Assembly (NCBI GenBank): GCA_022822425.1
Contig: JAJEBS010000127.1
Span: 1-46,771 of the forward strand
DNA: 46,771 nucleotides
DNA from: Gemmatimonadota bacterium
GTDB lineage: Bacteria > Gemmatimonadota > Gemmatimonadetes > Longimicrobiales > Gaopeijiaceae
Direction: 5' to 3'
Shown: positions 45,848 through 46,771 of the stretch, one piece after another
Layout: each line of letters begins with the position of its first letter
Position numbering within the stretch: position 1 is the stretch's first letter
Position numbers and translations under genes: made by a program
Notes under the pieces: generated by a model
The model's database searches: none
Told to the model about the DNA's origin: nothing
Seen by the model: only the letters and a program-made list of their open reading frames with translations

Positions 45848-46771
45848 ATGAGACTGATCACGGGCAAGCACATTCCGCGCCGCATCTTCCTGAAGGGCAT
45901 GGGAGCGACCGTGGCCCTGCCGCTGCTGGATTCCATGATTCCCGCGGGGCTGCGCGGTGCGGAGGCGGTTCGCGAGCTGGACGCCACGCGCCTGATCGCG
46001 ATGGAGATGTCGCACGGGGCGGCCGGCTGCACCACCTGGGGGGCGAAGCAGAACTTCTGGAGCCCTTCCACGATCGGCCGCGACTTCGATCTTTCGCCCA
46101 CGTCCATGCGCAGTCTGGAGCCGTGGCGCAGGTACCTCACCATCGTCAGCAACACCGACGTGAAGATGGCCGAGGCCTTCATCCCCGAGGAGATCGGCGG
46201 CGACCACTTCCGCTCCACGGCGACCTTCCTGACGCAGGCGCACGTCAAGCAGACGGAAGGCTCGGATGTCTACGTGGGCGCGTCGCTGGACCAGATCTAC
46301 GCGGACCGCTTCGGTCAGGACACGCCCATCCCCTCGATGCAGCTGTGTATCGAGAACATCAACCAGGCCGGGGGCTGCGCGTACGGCTACACCTGCGTGT
46401 ACACGGACTCGCTGAGCTGGGCTTCCCCGACGGAGCCGCTCCCGGTGATCCGCGACCCGCGCGTCGCCTTCGAACAGCTATTCGGGGCCGGCTCGACGGC
46501 GGAAGAGCGGCTGGCGCGACGCTCAACCAACCGGAGCATCCTCGACTGGATCGCGGAGCGGGTGGCGCAGATGCGGCAAACGCTCGGGCCCGCCGACCGG
46601 CAGCGCATGGACCAGTATCTGGAGAACGTGCGCGAGATCGAGCGCCGCATCCAGATGGTTGAGGAGCGCAACACCGGCGGCGATCCGCGCGACATGCCGG
46701 AGGCGCCCGCCGGGGTGCCGGATTCCTTCAGCGAGCACATGCAGATGATGTTCGACCTGCAGGTGCTGGCG
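45848..46771 (+). CDS. DUF1552 family exported protein, N-terminal part
   Basis: The frame runs from the ATG at 45848 (GGAG 8 bases upstream) to the window end, 308 residues, so the protein is cut. A Tat-like leader carries the family signature PRRIFLKGMGATVALPLLDSM. The following domain has MEMSHGAAGCTTWG, SNTDVKMAEAF and an NREIERRIQ-like helix (ENVREIERRIQMVEER), all typical of DUF1552. It is related to alkaline-phosphatase-like folds by general belief, but the catalytic role is unknown. It lies 122 bases after the DUF1592 cytochrome gene and is expected to form a functional pair with it. Confidence 0.9.
   Translation, partial: MRLITGKHIPRRIFLKGMGATVALPLLDSMIPAGLRGAEAVRELDATRLIAMEMSHGAAGCTTWGAKQNFWSPSTIGRDFDLSPTSMRSLEPWRRYLTIVSNTDVKMAEAFIPEEIGGDHFRSTATFLTQAHVKQTEGSDVYVGASLDQIYADRFGQDTPIPSMQLCIENINQAGGCAYGYTCVYTDSLSWASPTEPLPVIRDPRVAFEQLFGAGSTAEERLARRSTNRSILDWIAERVAQMRQTLGPADRQRMDQYLENVREIERRIQMVEERNTGGDPRDMPEAPAGVPDSFSEHMQMMFDLQVLA

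Overview
This is a 46.8 kb window of high-GC bacterial chromosome. It is densely coding: 34 protein genes are supported, two of them cut by the window ends. No rRNA, tRNA, CRISPR array, insertion sequence or phage gene was seen. The gene types suggest a Gemmatimonadota-like heterotroph: exported S9 and M14 peptidases, propeller-amidohydrolase fusions, LVIVD and DUF2723 proteins, DUF1592/DUF1552 proteins, a TonB receptor with a carboxypeptidase-like plug extension, and many Tat or Sec signals. The phylum is an inference from gene content; no marker gene is present.

Layout. (1) 1-6.6 kb: the tail of an SDR epimerase, two small secreted proteins of unknown function, a penicillin-acylase-family lipoprotein, a 3-hydroxyisobutyrate-dehydrogenase-like enzyme and an exported amidase. 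(2) 6.8-11.1 kb: a plus-strand run of S9 peptidase, a formyltransferase/formyl-THF-hydrolase-like protein, rhodanese and a DUF481-like outer-membrane protein. (3) 11.1-12.1 kb: a lone minus-strand gene that closely resembles eukaryotic sterol 24-C-methyltransferase (ERG6). (4) 12.5-17.9 kb: a tightly coupled operon of two secreted beta-propellers and a DUF2723 membrane protein. (5) 17.9-24.3 kb: ketopantoate-reductase-like, M14 peptidase, D-2-hydroxyacid dehydrogenase, a small unknown protein and a Tat-exported TIM-barrel isomerase. (6) 24.4-26.7 kb: a membrane-associated sugar or alcohol dehydrogenase pair (Gluconate_2-dh3 plus GMC flavoprotein with a Cys cluster). (7) 26.7-31.9 kb: YdeI-like protein, a 1119-residue propeller-amidohydrolase and a Tat-exported flavin amine oxidase. 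(8) 32.1-36.5 kb: a tandem-fused creatininase-like protein, an amidase and a second creatininase-like protein. (9) 36.6-39.9 kb: a probable zinc or copper uptake cassette of a small Cys/His protein, a TonB receptor and a His-rich lipoprotein. (10) 40.1-46.8 kb: an exported amidohydrolase, a third creatininase-like gene, and a DUF1592 cytochrome plus DUF1552 pair.

How the genes fit together: most of the window encodes exported enzymes that attack amide, peptide and cyclic C-N bonds, plus the oxidoreductases and uptake proteins of a scavenger of organic nitrogen and carbon. Two observations stand out. One is a bacterial sterol-methyltransferase homologue with no other sterol gene beside it. The other is a secreted creatininase-like family of four domains in three genes, in which the usual metal ligands are replaced in the same way in every copy. 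All residue numbering was counted by hand, and family assignments rest on motifs recalled from memory; no database search was run.
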